64,000 nucleotides of DNA from Actimicrobium sp047621665 (GTDB taxonomy: Bacteria > Pseudomonadota > Gammaproteobacteria > Burkholderiales > Burkholderiaceae_D). The stretch spans positions 18,871 through 82,870 of the forward strand of contig JBLHMB010000010.1 of assembly GCA_047621665.1 (NCBI GenBank). Direction: 5' to 3'. Shown here piece after piece: positions 9,439 to 18,538 of the stretch. The notes under the pieces were generated by a model. The model saw nothing but the letters and a program-made list of their open reading frames with translations. It had not been told where the DNA came from and made no database searches. The position numbers and the translations under genes are program-made. Each line of letters begins with the position of its first letter. Positions within the stretch are counted from its first letter, which is position 1.

Positions 9439-9499
9439 CACCTCAACAGCACGGGGTTGCAGACCCGCGCCTTTCGCACCGGCCCATTCGGATTAGCCC

Positions 9500-10825
9500 A
9501 TGACATTGAACGCCCTTGCCAAGCTATTACGACAACGCTGGTATGTCCCGGCACTGTGCGCTGCCGTCGTCGCGCTAAGCTGGATCGGCTGGGTCTGGTT
9601 GCAACCGTTGCCGCACAAGACCATCGTCATGAGTGTGGGTAATGACGGCGGCACTTACCACGCCTATGCGCTCAAGTATTCTGAAATACTTGCACGCCAG
9701 GGCATCCGTCTTGAACTGCGCAAATCCTCCGGATCGGTAGAAAATTATCAGCGTCTGAAAGATCCGGACAGCGATATCGAACTGGGATTGGTGCAGTCCG
9801 GTATTGGTAATGCACGTGACGCGCCCGACCTCGAAGTCCTCGCGGCAGTTTCTTTTGAACCGATCTGGCTGTTCTACAACGGCGCAACAACAATCGATCA
9901 AATCGCTCAGCTCTCTGGAAAACGCCTGGCGATTGGTCTGACCGGCAGCGGCTTGCGCAAGCTCACCATCGTTTTGCTGGCGGCACACGGCATCAATGCA
10001 AGCAACACGACGCTCACTGACATGACACCCCAACAAGCCGAACTGCAACTGCGCAGTGGCGCGATCGATGCCGGATTTTTCATCGGCATTCCAAAAACCC
10101 CATTAGTGGCGAAGCTGCTTGGCAGTGATCTGAAGCTAATGAATTTCAGCCAGGCCGATGCCATCGTGCGCAAGTTTCCAGCGCTGTCGAAAGTTGTTTT
10201 TCCGCGCGGCGCGATTGATCTGCAACGCGACCTGCCCGCGCAGGATGTGACGCTGGTATCGGCCACTGCCATGCTGGTTGCTAAGAATAGCCTGCATCCG
10301 TCACTGGTCTATGCATTACTCGACAGTGCGGTTGAAATCCATGGCGACGCGGGATTTTTTTCCGCACGCAATGAATTTCCAAACCAGCACACCGATGATT
10401 TCCCGATTTCAGAGCAAGCCCGGCGCTACTTCCGAACCGGCCGGCCATTCCTGCAAAATTACCTGCCATTCTGGCTGGCCAATTTCATTGAACAACGCTT
10501 CGTGATTCTGGTGCCGTTGCTAGCGCTGTTGTTTGCCTTGCTGCAAACAGTGCCACGTCTGCTCGCCTATCGGGTCCGCACACGCCTGTCGCACTGGTAT
10601 CGCCAACTCAACGCACTCGAAGACGCGCTGCGCACGACGCCGGCGCCCGGCACGGCACAACGTGATCTCTGGCACGTTCAATTGATGCAACTCGATGCAG
10701 CGGTCCACCAGATCGATTTACCGTCCCGTTACTTCAACCAGCTCTATGCGCTGAAACTGTCGATCCAGATCGTACGCAACCTGCTGCTGCAACGCGATGA
10801 TGCGACATCCGACGGCCGGGAATGA
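9500..10825 (+). CDS. TAXI-family solute-binding protein, membrane-anchored
   Basis: A 441-residue protein of the TAXI (TRAP-associated extracytoplasmic immunogenic) type. An N-terminal membrane segment (about 15-35) is followed by the binding fold, with MSVGNDGGTYHAYA, RKSSGSVENYQRLKD and DIELGLVQSGIGNA as family landmarks. Unusually, a second hydrophobic segment near residues 332-352 leads into an 85-residue cytoplasmic tail. Most TAXI proteins are free periplasmic subunits of a TRAP transporter; no TRAP permease gene is seen next to this one, so it may sense or present a ligand rather than feed a transporter. Confidence 0.8.
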   Translation: MTLNALAKLLRQRWYVPALCAAVVALSWIGWVWLQPLPHKTIVMSVGNDGGTYHAYALKYSEILARQGIRLELRKSSGSVENYQRLKDPDSDIELGLVQSGIGNARDAPDLEVLAAVSFEPIWLFYNGATTIDQIAQLSGKRLAIGLTGSGLRKLTIVLLAAHGINASNTTLTDMTPQQAELQLRSGAIDAGFFIGIPKTPLVAKLLGSDLKLMNFSQADAIVRKFPALSKVVFPRGAIDLQRDLPAQDVTLVSATAMLVAKNSLHPSLVYALLDSAVEIHGDAGFFSARNEFPNQHTDDFPISEQARRYFRTGRPFLQNYLPFWLANFIEQRFVILVPLLALLFALLQTVPRLLAYRVRTRLSHWYRQLNALEDALRTTPAPGTAQRDLWHVQLMQLDAAVHQIDLPSRYFNQLYALKLSIQIVRNLLLQRDDATSDGRE

Positions 10826-10877
10826 ACACTGCTCGCGTATAATTTCGGCTTTTACGGATAAGACAAAAGAAGACATC

Positions 10878-11982
10878 ATGGAAGCAGAACAACTCAATTC
10901 TCTGGAAGGGCTGCTCGCAGACCTGACCATCCGCGCCAACGAACTCCGGAGGTATCTTTGACTTCGATCTGAAGTCAGAGAAGCTAGACCAGGTTAATGC
11001 CGAACTCGAAGACCCGAAAATCTGGGACGACCAGAAACGCGCGCAAGACCTCGGCAAAGAAAAGAAATCCCTCGAATCGATCGTGCTGACGCTCATCAAA
11101 ATTGACGCCGAACTCGGTGACGCCAGCGACCTGTTTGCGATGGCACGTGAAGAAAAAGATTTCGATACGGTGCAAGCCGTCGAAGAAGATACCCAGGTAT
11201 TGCAAAAGCTGGTCGAAGGCATGGAATTTCGCCGCATGTTCAGCAATCCGATGGACCCGAACAACTGCTTCATCGACATCCAGGCCGGTGCCGGTGGAAC
11301 CGAAGCACAGGACTGGGCCTCGATGCTGATGCGCCAGTATTTGCGCTATTGCGAACGCAAGGGATTCAAAACCGAGATTCTCGAACAGTCGGATGGTGAA
11401 ATTGCCGGTATCAAGACCGTCACGATCAAGGTCGAAGGCGATTACGCTTACGGTTTCCTGCGCACCGAAACCGGCGTGCACCGACTTGTGCGCAAGTCGC
11501 CGTTCGATTCTGCGAATGGCCGCCATACGTCGTTTTCAAGCCTGTTCGTGTACCCGGAAGTCGATGACTCGCTGGAGATCGACATCAATCCGGCCGATGT
11601 GCGCGTCGATACCTATCGCGCTTCCGGTGCCGGTGGACAGCACATCAACAAGACCGATTCTGCGGTGCGCCTGACGCACGGCCCGACCGGTATAGTCGTG
11701 CAATGCCAGAACGATCGCAGCCAGCACCGCAACCGCGCCGAAGCCTGGGCGATGCTCAAGTCACGCCTGTACGAACACGAAATGCGCAAGCGCATGAGTG
11801 ACCAGCAAAAACTGGAAGACTCGAAAACCGATATCGGCTGGGGTCACCAGATTCGTTCCTACGTACTGGATCAATCACGTATCAAGGATTTGCGAACCAG
11901 CTTCGAAACCGGCAATACCAAAGCGGTACTTGATGGCGATATCGACGAATTCATTGCGGCCTCGCTCAAGTTCGGCGTGTAG
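10878..11982 (+). CDS. prfB: Peptide chain release factor 2 (programmed +1 frameshift)
   Basis: Reading from ATG 10878, frame 0 runs 27 codons to an in-frame TGA at 10959. Shifting +1 after CTT joins it to the frame ending at 11982 and gives 367 residues, the normal RF2 length. The joined protein has the RF2 stop-codon recognition tripeptide SPF at 207-209 and the peptidyl-hydrolysis motif GGQ at 252-254 in SGAGGQHINKTDSAVR. RF2 releases peptides at UGA and UAA. It precedes lysS, as in many proteobacteria. Translating only from downstream starts would wrongly remove the N-terminus. Confidence 0.97.
10944..10962 (+). promoter_or_regulatory. RF2 autoregulatory frameshift site
   Basis: The sequence CTCCGGAGGTATCTTTGAC holds a Shine-Dalgarno-like GGAGG, spaced 3 bases from the slippery CTT, immediately followed by TGA and C. 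This matches the known RF2 recoding signal: when RF2 is scarce, ribosomes pause at UGA and slip +1 on CUU, raising RF2 synthesis. Confidence 0.95.
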
Positions 11983-12008
11983 TTCACCTTTTTTTGAATG
12001 CCCATTCC

Positions 12009-13541
12009 ATGACTACCAACACTGAAGTTGCCGCTGACGTACCTGTCCCTGATGAACATTCGATCCTGGCCGAACGGCGCGCCAAGCTGACGGCGATTCG
12101 CGCCGCCGGCATTGCCTTCCCGAATGATTTCCGGCCGCAGCACAAAGCAGCCGCGCTGCACCTGCAATACGGCGAACTGGACAATGCTGCCCTCGATAGC
12201 GAAGCCGTCAAGGTCGTCGTCGCCGGGCGCATGATGCTCAAACGCGTGATGGGCAAAGCCTCGTTTGCGACACTGCAGGATGCTTCCGGGGTGCGCGCCG
12301 ATGGCCGTATCCAGCTCTACATCACCAATGACAACATCGGCGCCGAAGCGCACGACGCCTTCAAGCATTTCGATCTGGGCGACATCCTCGGCGCCGAAGG
12401 CACTCTGTTCAAGACCAAGACCGGCGAGCTGTCGATCAAGGTCACGGCGCTGCGCCTGATCACCAAATCGCTGAGACCATTGCCGGATAAATTTCATGGC
12501 CTCGCCGATCAGGAAATGAAATATCGCCAGCGGTATGTTGACCTGATCATGAGCGAAGAAACGCGTCGCACATTTAAGGCACGCACCGCGACGATGTCAT
12601 CGATCCGGCGCTTCATGAACGAACACGAATTCATGGAAGTCGAAACGCCGATGCTGCACACCATTCCGGGCGGTGCCGCAGCCAAGCCATTCATCACGCA
12701 TCACAATGCGCTCGACATGCAAATGTTCCTGCGCATCGCCCCCGAGCTGTATTTGAAGCGACTGGTGGTCGGTGGTTTCGAGCGCGTCTTTGAAGTCAAT
12801 CGCAACTTCCGCAATGAAGGCGTGTCGCCACGTCACAATCCGGAATTCACGATGATGGAATTCTATGCCGCATATGTTGATTATCACTGGCTGATGGACT
12901 TTACCGAAGCCGTGATCCGTCAGGCGGCAATCGACGCGCACGGTACCGCCAACCTGACGTATCAGGGTCGCACGCTGGACTTGAGCGAGCCATTCCGGCG
13001 CTTCACGATTCTCGGCGCGATCAATCATTACGCGCCGCAATACAGTGCCGAGCAACTGAACGATGCTGACTTCATCCGTACCGAACTGAAAAAATTCGGC
13101 GTCAAGCCGTTCGCTACAGCGGGCCTTGGTGCCTTGCAATTAGCGTTATTTGAAGAAACCGCCGAAGCGCAATTGTGGGAGCCGACCTACATCGTCGACT
13201 ACCCGGCCGAAGTGTCACCGCTGGCGCGCGCCTCCGATACGGTACCCGGCATCACCGAACGTTTCGAACTGTTCATTTGCGGCCGCGAACTGGCCAATGG
13301 ATTCTCGGAATTGAACGATGCCGAAGACCAGGCGGCCCGATTCCAGGCACAGGTCGCGGCCAAGGATGCCGGTGATGAAGAGGCGATGTTCTACGACGCC
13401 GATTACATCCGCGCACTCGAATACGGCATGCCACCCGCCGGTGGTTGCGGTATCGGCATTGACCGGCTGGTCATGCTGATTACTGACTCGCCGAATATTC
13501 GTGACGTGATCCTGTTTCCGCATCTGCGGCGGGAGGACTGA
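12009..13541 (+). CDS. lysS: Lysyl-tRNA synthetase
   Basis: A 510-residue class II aminoacyl-tRNA synthetase that charges tRNA-Lys. The N-terminal OB anticodon-binding domain (about 55-165) precedes the catalytic core with motif 1 (EFMEVETPML), motif 2 (RNFRNEGVSPRHNPEFTMME) and motif 3 (GGCGIGIDRLVMLI). The ATG at 12009 is preferred over an in-frame TTG at 11994; neither has a strong ribosome-binding site. It begins 26 bases after prfB and is probably in the same transcript. Confidence 0.95.
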   Translation: MTTNTEVAADVPVPDEHSILAERRAKLTAIRAAGIAFPNDFRPQHKAAALHLQYGELDNAALDSEAVKVVVAGRMMLKRVMGKASFATLQDASGVRADGRIQLYITNDNIGAEAHDAFKHFDLGDILGAEGTLFKTKTGELSIKVTALRLITKSLRPLPDKFHGLADQEMKYRQRYVDLIMSEETRRTFKARTATMSSIRRFMNEHEFMEVETPMLHTIPGGAAAKPFITHHNALDMQMFLRIAPELYLKRLVVGGFERVFEVNRNFRNEGVSPRHNPEFTMMEFYAAYVDYHWLMDFTEAVIRQAAIDAHGTANLTYQGRTLDLSEPFRRFTILGAINHYAPQYSAEQLNDADFIRTELKKFGVKPFATAGLGALQLALFEETAEAQLWEPTYIVDYPAEVSPLARASDTVPGITERFELFICGRELANGFSELNDAEDQAARFQAQVAAKDAGDEEAMFYDADYIRALEYGMPPAGGCGIGIDRLVMLITDSPNIRDVILFPHLRRED

Positions 13542-13605
13542 GCGAACAGACGGACGACATTTTCTGAATCCAAAGGGCGGGCGAAATGGTTACATCACTT
13601 TACGT

Positions 13606-13637
13606 TTGACACAGGAACTAGCTGGCCTGATCAGGCC
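13606..13637 (+). promoter_or_regulatory. Candidate promoter/operator before the glycine-zipper gene
   Basis: A consensus TTGACA at 13606-13611 is followed by a perfect 14-bp palindrome GGCCTGATCAGGCC at 13624-13637, where a -10 element would be expected. No good TATAAT match is present, so this is only a candidate promoter or operator. Confidence 0.3.
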
Positions 13638-13697
13638 TCTACGGCCATACTCGCCCTACCGACTACAGCAAGGTCGTCCGAACTTACAGGAGAAACC

Positions 13698-14318
13698 ATG
13701 AAGAAGAACATGTCAGGCCGTATCCATCCGCTGATCGCTGCTGCAGCAGCCGCAGTAATACTGGTCAGTCTGGTTGGCGTCGCAGCAATCACCGGCGTTC
13801 TGCCCAACTCCAAGGCGGACCAATCTGCCGAACTATCCAAGACAGCGACGCAAGCCACACCTTCACTGGCTTCCGAAAACAGCCAAAAAAATAGCCCGCA
13901 AGAACCGGTCAAACATTCCAGCCCGGCCAAGCACACATCCCGTCCTGCACAAGACAATTACCAGCAACAGGCTGCCGCCTCATGCAACAACTGCGGCCGG
14001 GTCGAATCGGTCAAGACGATCCAGTCCGGTGCCCAACCTAGCGGCGTCGGCGTCGGCGTTGGTGCCGTCATTGGCGGCTTACTGGGCAATCAGGTCGGTG
14101 GCGGGAATGGCCGCACGCTGGCGACCGTGGCGGGTGCGGTCGGTGGTGGTTATGCCGGAAACGAAGTCGAAAAGCGCTCGCGCGTCTCAACCAGCTACCA
14201 GGTCCGGGTCCGCATGGACGATGGCCAGTTACAGACTTTCCCGAGCGATAGCCCGGATGGCTGGCGTGCAGGTGATGAAGTCCGTGTCGTTAATGGATCC
14301 CTGACGTCGCGCAATTGA
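13698..14318 (+). CDS. Glycine-zipper 2TM domain protein
   Basis: A 206-residue envelope protein. An N-terminal hydrophobic segment (about 10-34, Ala/Val-rich) is a signal or anchor, followed by a low-complexity Ser/Thr/Gln/Pro linker to about residue 90. A CNNCGRV motif comes before the glycine zipper (about 115-155: VGVGVGAVIGGLLGNQVGGG and a second GAVGGGYAGNEVEK half), then a short beta-rich end. The layout resembles SlyB-like outer-membrane proteins of Burkholderiales. AGGAG sits 7 bases before the ATG. A terminator follows. The precise role is unknown; the family is linked to envelope integrity. Confidence 0.8.
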   Translation: MKKNMSGRIHPLIAAAAAAVILVSLVGVAAITGVLPNSKADQSAELSKTATQATPSLASENSQKNSPQEPVKHSSPAKHTSRPAQDNYQQQAAASCNNCGRVESVKTIQSGAQPSGVGVGVGAVIGGLLGNQVGGGNGRTLATVAGAVGGGYAGNEVEKRSRVSTSYQVRVRMDDGQLQTFPSDSPDGWRAGDEVRVVNGSLTSRN

Positions 14319-14344
14319 TGCAATGATCCGCGGTAATTTCAATC

Positions 14345-14377
14345 AAAAAAAGACGGCAGATTTGCCGTCTTTTTTTG
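14345..14377 (+). terminator. Rho-independent terminator
   Basis: An 8-bp perfect stem (AGACGGCA/TGCCGTCT) with a GATT loop, preceded by an A-run and followed by seven T residues, 26 bases after the glycine-zipper gene. The A-run would also let it work on the other strand. Confidence 0.92.
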
Positions 14378-14521
14378 CGTATAAGATAGGCAAGCATTGG
14401 GATAAGTGAAGGCCAACTTGCTAACCTTGTCGTTTTTGACCTGCATCAACGAACTGCCTGACTGCAGTCCATAGCATCAATGATTCGCCCCATCAGCAAC
14501 ACTCCCCTGGAAGGAATCATC

Positions 14522-14959
14522 ATGTTCAAGACTATCCTCGTCCCTACCGACGGCTCTGCGTTGTCAGACAAAGCCATCCGTACTGCCATTGAATTTGCCC
14601 GGCTGACAGGTGCCCGCCTTGTCGGTGTGTCGGTCGCCGAACCGTATCCCTATTCACCGATGTCCGAAGGTGCAATCACGATCGACTCGAGTGACTATCA
14701 GGAAAAAATGCTGGAAGTTGCCAAGCTCAACGTCAAGAAAATTGCCGATGCCGCCAGTGCAGCCAACGTGCATTGCGAGACACATGTGCGTCAATCGTTT
14801 AGCCCGTATGAAGAAATTATTGATATCGCTAACCTGCAAAGTTGCGACGTCGTGATCATGGCGTCACATGGACGAAAGGGCTTGAACAAACTATTTCTTG
14901 GCAGCGAGACGCAAAAAGTACTGGCACATTCAACGTTGCCAGTCCTGGTGATTCGCTAA
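14522..14959 (+). CDS. Universal stress protein (UspA family)
   Basis: A 145-residue cytoplasmic protein with a Usp fold. It opens with MFKTILVPTDGSALSDKA and ends with the ATP-binding signature MASHGRKGLNKLFLGSETQKV and LPVLVIR. The ATG at 14522 follows GGAAGGA and gives the typical Usp start; an in-frame ATG at 14480 would add 14 unrelated residues. Members with this motif bind ATP and help survival in stress or stationary phase. It stands alone between a terminator and an oppositely oriented gene. Confidence 0.9.
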   Translation: MFKTILVPTDGSALSDKAIRTAIEFARLTGARLVGVSVAEPYPYSPMSEGAITIDSSDYQEKMLEVAKLNVKKIADAASAANVHCETHVRQSFSPYEEIIDIANLQSCDVVIMASHGRKGLNKLFLGSETQKVLAHSTLPVLVIR

Positions 14960-15158
14960 TCGGCCGCCGCCCGTCGCCGGCAGATTTCTTGCCGGAGCAT
15001 TCCCTCCTGGAAAATCACAGGCGACACCGTGGCGTTACTTCAAGGGAAAAATTCTGATGACAGGACAGTTGACCCATCGCTCCAATGCTGACGACATTGT
15101 CGGGCCACTGAGTAATCACAACCTTGATACCCGGAATGCGTCATTTAAATGAGCTGAC

Positions 15159-16340
15159 TCAGGTGCCCGATACCTGATTAAGTTCAGGAAAGCGGCCCGT
15201 CATCAGGTAATCCATCAACTCGCGGACCGGGCGGACCTCGCGACCGAATGGCAATCTCTCCGAACCGCGAAAAAAAAGTCCCCGTTCCACATCACCGTTC
15301 ATTGCAAACGCCAGTTGTGTGTCGATACAAAATTGACCTGCCTTGCCATTGCCATCGCGCAGCCCGCATTGATGCAGACAATCGAAGCCGACCGTGCATT
15401 GCCTGGGACCGGCCTTCGCCATCAGTCTGGATTCCTTATCGAGATAATTCACCAGCCACGGTGTACGCACTGCCCGTGCCGGCAGGCCAGCTACGCTCAT
15501 GAACGTGACGATGTCGGCGGGATCTGCTTCTGTCAGAACTTTCTTGAAGTTGGCATGCGCATCGCCTTCCACGGTGACCGCAAAGGGCGTACCGAGCTGT
15601 ACCGCACTCGCACCGAGCGCAAGCACACCGCTAATCTGTTCATGGCTGTGGATGCCGCCAGCGACAATCAATGGGATGTTTTCACGCTCGATGCCGAGCT
15701 GCTTGAATAATGTCAGCGTGTCTTCCAGCACGGCCGGAAAAGCAAAGTGCGGATCGTCGACGGATTCAAGACGCATTGCGCCCAGATGACCGCCTGCAAA
15801 ATGCGGACTTTCGATGACAATCGCATCCGGCAAACGATTCTTGCGCATCCATTTCTTGATGACCAGCGCAATCCCGCGCGAGTCCGACAGGATAGGAATG
15901 AGGGCGATATCGGGATAGCCGGCGGTCAGTTCGGGCAAGTCCACCGGCAAGCCTGCACCCATGACTATCGCATCGGCACCGCTCTCGCATGACTGACGTA
16001 CGTGGGCGGCGTAGTCAGCCACCGCACGCATCGTATTGACAGCGACCATGCCGGCATTACCGGCGATTGCTCGTGCCGCTGTAATCTCGCGATCCAGCGC
16101 AATCAGATTTACCGCATTGATCAATTCTTTGTCGCGCGACTTGCCGCTTTGCGCCATCAGGTCCCGATGGTGACGACGCAAGTCAACGCTGGAAATTGTG
16201 CCGACCGCACCAAGACTTGCCACGGTACCGGCCAGTCGATGCGCTGAAATACCTATTCCCATGCCACCCTGAACAATGGGTAACAGGGATTTCCCCCTCA
16301 GCAGAAAACGGGAAAACGGACCGTACGACGACTGCGACAT
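15159..16340 (-). CDS. Nitronate monooxygenase / NAD(P)H:flavin oxidoreductase
   Basis: A 393-residue FMN-dependent TIM-barrel enzyme of the 2-nitropropane dioxygenase family. Landmarks are IVQGGMGIGISAHRLAG at the N-terminus, ESPHFAGGHLGAM, IVAGGIHSHEQISGVLALGA and VQLGTPFAVT, which form the FMN phosphate site. The ATG at 16340 gives the family start; an in-frame extension to 16514 encodes unrelated sequence. A Cys-containing DCLHQCGLRDG segment near residue 320 is like the longer, class II-type relatives. It may oxidise nitronates, but several subgroups have other or unknown substrates. Confidence 0.8.
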   Translation of the reverse strand: MSQSSYGPFSRFLLRGKSLLPIVQGGMGIGISAHRLAGTVASLGAVGTISSVDLRRHHRDLMAQSGKSRDKELINAVNLIALDREITAARAIAGNAGMVAVNTMRAVADYAAHVRQSCESGADAIVMGAGLPVDLPELTAGYPDIALIPILSDSRGIALVIKKWMRKNRLPDAIVIESPHFAGGHLGAMRLESVDDPHFAFPAVLEDTLTLFKQLGIERENIPLIVAGGIHSHEQISGVLALGASAVQLGTPFAVTVEGDAHANFKKVLTEADPADIVTFMSVAGLPARAVRTPWLVNYLDKESRLMAKAGPRQCTVGFDCLHQCGLRDGNGKAGQFCIDTQLAFAMNGDVERGLFFRGSERLPFGREVRPVRELMDYLMTGRFPELNQVSGT

Positions 16341-16548
16341 AGTGAGCTTCCCATGGCGATGAATGATGCGCCAAAGTAGCAAATCAAAGCTGACATTCCC
16401 TTGATGTGGATCAATCGGAATCAGATGCCAGAAAAGTACGCGATCAGTTGGCAAGCTGCTACAGGGTGAGCAAAGCTTCAGCGTGCCCGCAACCGCATCC
16501 TGCAAACACCGCATTCAATCGCGCCGGCGACGCGCTCAAATGCGCACC

Positions 16549-17205
16549 CTACTGTTTGGCCGCCCGCTTGATGCGCCACTCAAGTCCATCGGCAATGTCG
16601 ACATGATCAAATTTCCTGGCAAGGTCGATAGACGTCATGCCGGCGTCGTTCCTGAGCGTCACATCGGCACCCGCATCAAGCAATAACTTGACGGTGAGGA
16701 TATGACCACCACGCGCAGCCATCATGATCGGCGTGGTCCGGTTCGGTGACCCGGCATCGATATAGGCATACCGGTCCAGTAGTAATTGCACGATGTCGTT
16801 GGCACCCACCGCAGCCGCATAATGCAGCGCCGTCCAGCCTGGACGATTGACTTCAGCCTTGTGATCCAGCAGCGCTTGCACGGCAACGATATCGGCCTTG
16901 TAAGCGGCGGTCATCAACGCGGTATCGCCATTGCGTGCGCGCATTTCAACGTCAACATTGGGTGCCTTCAGCAACACCTCGACGACCCGCGTGCTGTCAG
17001 TGCGCAAGGCAATCATCAGACCCGTCTCGCCCCGCTCCGGGTCGACCGAATTGGGATCGAAACCGCGCTGCAGCAACTGGCTGACCTTGTTGCCATCGTT
17101 ATTCCGTACTGCGAAAAAAAAATCCTCGTAGGAACCTGCCGATACCGGCAAGATGACGGCGGCCAGAAACAGCCCAAGCAATTGCCGCCGATGCAGCTGC
17201 TTCAT
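16549..17205 (-). CDS. Exported ankyrin-repeat protein
   Basis: A 218-residue protein with an N-terminal signal peptide (RRQLLGLFLAAVILPVSAG) and about five ankyrin repeats. Visible repeat cores include GETGLMIALRTDSTRVVEVLL, NGDTALMTAAYKADIVAVQALL, GWTALHYAAAVGANDIVQLLL and TTPIMMAARGGHILTVKLLLDAGAD. It is probably periplasmic and binds a partner protein. Its ATG overlaps the tatD stop as ATGA, so it is translated with the mltG-tmk-holB-pilZ-tatD cluster. A link to a catalase or other stress partner, as for some periplasmic ankyrin proteins, is not shown here. Confidence 0.85.
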   Translation of the reverse strand: MKQLHRRQLLGLFLAAVILPVSAGSYEDFFFAVRNNDGNKVSQLLQRGFDPNSVDPERGETGLMIALRTDSTRVVEVLLKAPNVDVEMRARNGDTALMTAAYKADIVAVQALLDHKAEVNRPGWTALHYAAAVGANDIVQLLLDRYAYIDAGSPNRTTPIMMAARGGHILTVKLLLDAGADVTLRNDAGMTSIDLARKFDHVDIADGLEWRIKRAAKQ

Positions 17206-17981
17206 CGCGCCATTCCAAACAGCTTGAAAAAATTCCCGGTGGTCTGTTGCGCAACTTGCTCGACCGGCACGCCTTTCAAGCCGGCGATAAATTCAGCGAC
17301 ATGCCGCACCAGGCCGGGCTCGTTCATCTTGCCGCGATGCGGCACCGGTGCCAGATACGGCGAATCCGTTTCGATCAGCATGTTTTCCAGCGGTACGGCC
17401 AACGCAACCGCTTGTAATTCTTTGGCGCTCTTGAACGTGACGATTCCGGAAAACGAAATATAGAAACCCATCGCAATGGCTGCTTCGGCCACGACCAGCG
17501 ATTCAGTAAAGCAGTGCATGACACCACCGGCACCGCCGGCGTTGGTACCGGCACCCTCTTCTTGCATAATGCGGATGGTGTCTCCGGAGGAGGCGCGGGT
17601 GTGAATGATGAGCGGTTTGCCGGTCGCCCGCGACGCGCGGATGTGCACCCGGAAGCGCTCGCGCTGCCATTCCAGATCACCGGTTAAACGGAAATAATCC
17701 AGTCCGGTTTCGCCGATGGCGACGATCTTCGGGTGATTCGATAGCGTTACGAGTTGCTCGACGCTCGGCTCGGGCGTGTCGACATAATCGGGATGGACGC
17801 CGACCGACGCGTAAATATGGTCGTAGCGTTCGGCCAGCTCCAGCACCTGCGGAAAATCGGGCAGGTCAACCGAGACGCACAAGGCGTGAGTGACCTTATT
17901 CTCGGCCATTTTGTCGAAGATTTCCGGCAGGCGGGCAGCCAGTTCGGGGAAGTTGATGTGGCAGTGGGAGTCGATATACAT
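17202..17981 (-). CDS. TatD-family metal-dependent hydrolase/DNase
   Basis: A 259-residue TIM-barrel protein of the TatD/YcfH family. Metal ligands are visible in IDSHCHINF, IGETGLDYF (with E), IIHTRASSGDT, VMHCFTES and LIETDSPYLAP. TatD proteins have 3'-5' exonuclease or endonuclease activity; the YcfH-like copy in the holB cluster is less studied. It follows the GNAT gene after 29 bases and overlaps the ankyrin gene by 4 bases. Confidence 0.92.
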   Translation of the reverse strand: MYIDSHCHINFPELAARLPEIFDKMAENKVTHALCVSVDLPDFPQVLELAERYDHIYASVGVHPDYVDTPEPSVEQLVTLSNHPKIVAIGETGLDYFRLTGDLEWQRERFRVHIRASRATGKPLIIHTRASSGDTIRIMQEEGAGTNAGGAGGVMHCFTESLVVAEAAIAMGFYISFSGIVTFKSAKELQAVALAVPLENMLIETDSPYLAPVPHRGKMNEPGLVRHVAEFIAGLKGVPVEQVAQQTTGNFFKLFGMAR

Positions 17982-18010
17982 GACACGATTGTACCCGCGT
18001 TGTAATGACG

Positions 18011-18511
18011 TCAGCCGACCCGCTTGCCAAGGATGATCAAGTCACGCTCGATGCCGTCCAGCGTTGCCACGCCGGGCATTTCGGCCCAGCGCGCAAAACC
18101 GAAACGGTCGAACAAGGCCAGGCTGGCAACATTGTGACCAAAGATAAATCCCAGCAAGGTGTGTACCGCGATCCGTGGTGCGAACGTAATCGCTTCGGTT
18201 AGCAGGTAGCGTCCAAGTCCTTTTCCACGCGCCGCTTCGTCGATGTAAATCGACAGTTCAGCCGTACCGGAATACGCAGGACGACCATAAAAATTCGAAT
18301 ATGACAGCCAGCCGATGACATGGCCGCGACTGTCCTCTACCACCCACAACGGACGGCGTGCCGGATCATGTTCGGCAAACCACGCCAGGCGTGATTCGAC
18401 CGTAATCGGGTCGGTGTCGGCAGTGACTTCGCGCGAAGCGACGGTGCTGTTGTAAATGGCGACGATGGCGGGCAGGTCGGCGATCAGGGCAAGGCGGTGA
18501 GTCAGTGACAT
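18011..18511 (-). CDS. GNAT N-acetyltransferase (PAT-like)
   Basis: A 166-residue acetyltransferase. The acetyl-CoA binding motif A is IYIDEAARGKGLGRYLLTEA, and the N-terminal IADLPAIVAIYNSTVAS plus ITVESRLAWFAEHD resemble the phosphinothricin/methionine-sulfone acetyltransferase group. It is inserted between pilZ and tatD, which are usually adjacent in this cluster. The substrate is unknown; assignment to the PAT-like group is by resemblance. Confidence 0.82.
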   Translation of the reverse strand: MSLTHRLALIADLPAIVAIYNSTVASREVTADTDPITVESRLAWFAEHDPARRPLWVVEDSRGHVIGWLSYSNFYGRPAYSGTAELSIYIDEAARGKGLGRYLLTEAITFAPRIAVHTLLGFIFGHNVASLALFDRFGFARWAEMPGVATLDGIERDLIILGKRVG

Positions 18512-18538
18512 CGGCAGGTGATTCCGTGAGGGCTGGAT

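Noticed and set aside
9091..9441. Leu/Phe-rich minus-strand frame opposite the small acidic protein
   Set aside because: Its membrane-like look is the complement of the Lys/Gln-rich codons of the forward gene, so it is an artefact.
14977..14996. GCCGGCA...TTGCCGG hairpin after the universal stress protein
   Set aside because: The stem is short and no T-run follows, so it is too weak to call a terminator.
15057..15152. 31-residue frame MTGQLTHRSN... after the universal stress protein
   Set aside because: AAGGG precedes the ATG, but the peptide is short, lacks any recognisable feature and could arise by chance; it might also be a leader remnant.
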